Of a DNA stretch of 64,000 nt, positions 62,313-64,000 are shown piece by piece. Origin of the DNA: Vibrio sp. S9_S30 (lineage in GTDB: Bacteria > Pseudomonadota > Gammaproteobacteria > Enterobacterales > Vibrionaceae). The stretch spans positions 248,001-312,000 of the forward strand of contig NZ_JAAUWT010000003.1 in the NCBI RefSeq assembly GCF_014694455.1, read 5' to 3'. A program made the translations under genes and the position numbers. The notes under the pieces were generated by a model. It was not told where the DNA came from. It did not search any database and saw nothing but the letters and a program-made list of their open reading frames with translations. Each line of letters opens with the position of its first letter. Positions within the stretch are counted from its first letter, which is position 1.

Positions 62313-63814
62313 AGTTCGCAGTAATCCGTATCAGTAAGGTTCTTACAAGGGAAGCGCCATGCGCGACCGTCTCGCTGAAGTAGCTTATCAGACTCGATTG
62401 GCCCCCATGTTCCACAGGCGTAGCCAAACAGTGATTGAGGATCTTGTTTGAAGTCCAGAATCGGCTGAACGTACTTCCAACACGCTTCGACGGCATCACT
62501 GCGAGCAAATAGCGTCGCGTCGCCATTCAGTGAGTCAAGAAGTAGACGCTCATACGCTGTCAGCATTTGCGCTTCTTCCAGAGAGGCGTAGTGGAAGTTC
62601 ATTTTCACTTCTTTCGCGTGGAAACCTGCGCCTGGCTCTTTCAAACCAAAGCTCATCTGAATGCCTTCATCAGGCTGAATACGAATGATCAGCTTGTTTT
62701 CTGGGGCATCCAAACCAAATACTGGGTGTGGCGTGCGTTTGAAGTGAATAACGACTTCGGTTACACGTGTTGGTAAGCGCTTACCTGTACGAACGTAGAA
62801 TGGTACACCGTTCCAACGCCAGTTGTTGATGTACGCTTTCAAGCCCACGTACGTTTCGGTGCGCGAATCTTCTGCTACCCCTGTCTCTTCACGGTATCCT
62901 GGAAGGAATTCGCCACGCACATCCGAACCCGTGTACTGACCCAGCACAAGATTATTGCGAAGATCGTTATCATCCAGTGGTTTCAAGCACTGAAGCACTT
63001 TCACCACTTCATCACGCATTGAGTCGGCATTGATTTGAGCAGGTGGCTCCATACCCACCATTGCCAACACTTGTAGCAAGTGGTTTTGGAACATATCACG
63101 CACAGCACCGGAACCGTCGTAATAGCCGCCACGCTCTTCTACACCTAAGAATTCCGCACCGGTGATTTCCACGTAATCAATAAAGTTACGGTTCCACAAT
63201 GGCTCGAACATGGCGTTAGAAAAACGGAAGACTAACAAGTTTTGTACCGTTTCCTTGCCTAAATAATGGTCGATACGGTAAATCTGGTGTTCCTGAAAAT
63301 GCTCATGGATTTCTTTATCCAACTTCTGCGCAGACTCCAAATCGTAACCAAATGGCTTTTCGATGATCAGGCGCTTCCAACCTTCGCTTTCATCGTTCAA
63401 ACCATGCGCCGCTAAGCTAGCAGGGATCACGCTGTAAAGGCTTGGTGGTGTCGCTAAATAGAAGAGAGTATTACGTTGTTCAAACTGGTAACTTTTAGAG
63501 AGTTCATCTAAACGGGTAACCAACTTGGCGTAATCGGCGGTGTCAGAAGTGTCTATCGCTTGGTAGTGCAGATAGTTAATGAACGCATCTAACGTTTCAG
63601 GTTCCGTTTTTTCCATTTCCTGAAGGGAGCGTTTTAACTTGTCGCGATAAGATTCATCGCTGTACTCAGTACGGCTGACGCCTAAAATCGCAAAGGATTC
63701 TGGAAGCTGCTTGTTTGCGTATAAATGGTATAGCGCAGGGATCAGCTTGCGGTAAGTCAAATCGCCAGAGGCACCGAAGATAACGATGCAGCTGTTTTCA
63801 GGTATTACCATCAT
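62309..63814 (-). CDS. zwf: Glucose-6-phosphate 1-dehydrogenase
   Basis: First enzyme of the oxidative pentose-phosphate pathway, oxidising G6P with NADP. 501 residues. Nucleotide motif [18 protein letters not shown], active-site [15 protein letters not shown] (catalytic His and Lys) and [11 protein letters not shown] are diagnostic. AGGAAAG precedes the ATGATG start at 63814. Heads zwf-pgl-gnd, an arrangement conserved on Vibrio chromosome 2. The adjacent NADPH- and pentose-producing steps complement the pentose and hexose catabolic genes elsewhere in the window. Confidence 0.97.
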   Translation of the reverse strand: MMVIPENSCIVIFGASGDLTYRKLIPALYHLYANKQLPESFAILGVSRTEYSDESYRDKLKRSLQEMEKTEPETLDAFINYLHYQAIDTSDTADYAKLVTRLDELSKSYQFEQRNTLFYLATPPSLYSVIPASLAAHGLNDESEGWKRLIIEKPFGYDLESAQKLDKEIHEHFQEHQIYRIDHYLGKETVQNLLVFRFSNAMFEPLWNRNFIDYVEITGAEFLGVEERGGYYDGSGAVRDMFQNHLLQVLAMVGMEPPAQINADSMRDEVVKVLQCLKPLDDNDLRNNLVLGQYTGSDVRGEFLPGYREETGVAEDSRTETYVGLKAYINNWRWNGVPFYVRTGKRLPTRVTEVVIHFKRTPHPVFGLDAPENKLIIRIQPDEGIQMSFGLKEPGAGFHAKEVKMNFHYASLEEAQMLTAYERLLLDSLNGDATLFARSDAVEACWKYVQPILDFKQDPQSLFGYACGTWGPIESDKLLQRDGRAWRFPCKNLTDTDYCEL

Positions 63815-63885
63815 CTTTCCTTAAAAGAGGGGTTTTCATTGAGACAAAACTAGAATTCACAAACCCTATCAATGTCACAGGTAAA

Positions 63886-63978
63886 TTAACAATAGTTGTT
63901 AACTATCAGTCCGAGAGGTAAGAACTATGGGCTATTCAGTGTTTAACTGAGGTAAAATAGCGTGCTACTTTACCTCAG
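63886..63978. promoter_or_regulatory. Upstream region of zwf: two inverted repeats
   Basis: TTAACA (63886-63891) / TGTTAA (63897-63902) lies ~75-90 bp before zwf and could be an operator; it does not match the HexR consensus often found upstream of zwf. CTGAGGTAAA (63947-63956) / TTTACCTCAG (63969-63978) is a perfect 10-bp stem that may end a transcript coming from beyond the window. Confidence 0.4.
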
Positions 63979-64000
63979 CTTATTACGATACGCATCCCAA

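Noticed and set aside
63886..63902. HexR operator upstream of zwf.
   Set aside because: TTAACA-N5-TGTTAA does not match the TGTA-N7-TACA frame of HexR sites.

Overview
The window looks like a piece of a Vibrio (gamma-proteobacterial) genome, probably the second chromosome. This rests on recognised gene content rather than any search. The block DEAD-box helicase / Lpp-type lipoprotein / L,D-transpeptidase / photolyase / MerR regulator / YbgA-type protein / deoD, the zwf-pgl-gnd operon, a secreted GH18 chitinase and a dense set of GGDEF proteins all fit Vibrio. No rRNA, tRNA, CRISPR array or intact insertion sequence was seen.

Layout. 0-6.5 kb: RNA helicase, an Lpp-type lipoprotein convergent with an L,D-transpeptidase, and a ybgA-merR-phrB light/DNA-repair operon with two paired palindromes upstream. 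6.5-14 kb: a minus-strand pentitol/pentulose operon (LacI regulator, CUT2 ABC transporter with a half-size ATPase, SDR polyol dehydrogenase, D-ribulokinase-type FGGY kinase). 14-17 kb: deoD behind a textbook CRP site, then a stand-alone transposase-like protein with duplicated zinc ribbons. 17-24 kb: a c-di-GMP block made of a TPR protein with a decayed GGDEF domain, translationally coupled to a TPR-GGDEF protein, and two paralogous Cache-GGDEF membrane proteins. 24-35 kb: DJ-1/PfpI protein, RHH protein, two paralogous prolyl oligopeptidases (one exported, one cytosolic), DCC thiol protein, YjiH-type membrane protein and a chemoreceptor.

35-47 kb holds the most unusual locus: a divergent sugar-catabolism regulon. 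The minus arm encodes a cupin-type glucose-6-phosphate isomerase, an AroE-like dehydrogenase, a PGDH-like 2-hydroxyacid dehydrogenase, a UlaG-like metallo-hydrolase and a HexR/RpiR-type regulator, almost all overlapping. The plus arm encodes a CUT1 ABC transporter, a xylulokinase-like FGGY kinase and a HAD phosphatase. The substrate is not evident, and the enzyme combination matches no pathway I can name. The intergenic control region carries a palindrome over each inferred promoter, and several gene ends carry 18-21 bp tandem repeats.

47-52 kb: GNAT, GlpR-like repressor, ribokinase plus AraC regulator, YHS-domain exported protein and an unrecognised exported coiled-coil protein. 52-60 kb is AT-rich accessory DNA: a gene-poor stretch, a chitinase with a repeat linker and C-terminal chitin-binding module, a VOC remnant, a YdjM/DUF457 protein, a 43-residue small protein, an IS630 scar that cuts a secreted-protein gene, a frameshifted acyltransferase, and an SMR efflux gene paired with a DUF5360 (YvaD-like) gene. 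60-64 kb: the oxidative pentose-phosphate operon zwf-pgl-gnd.
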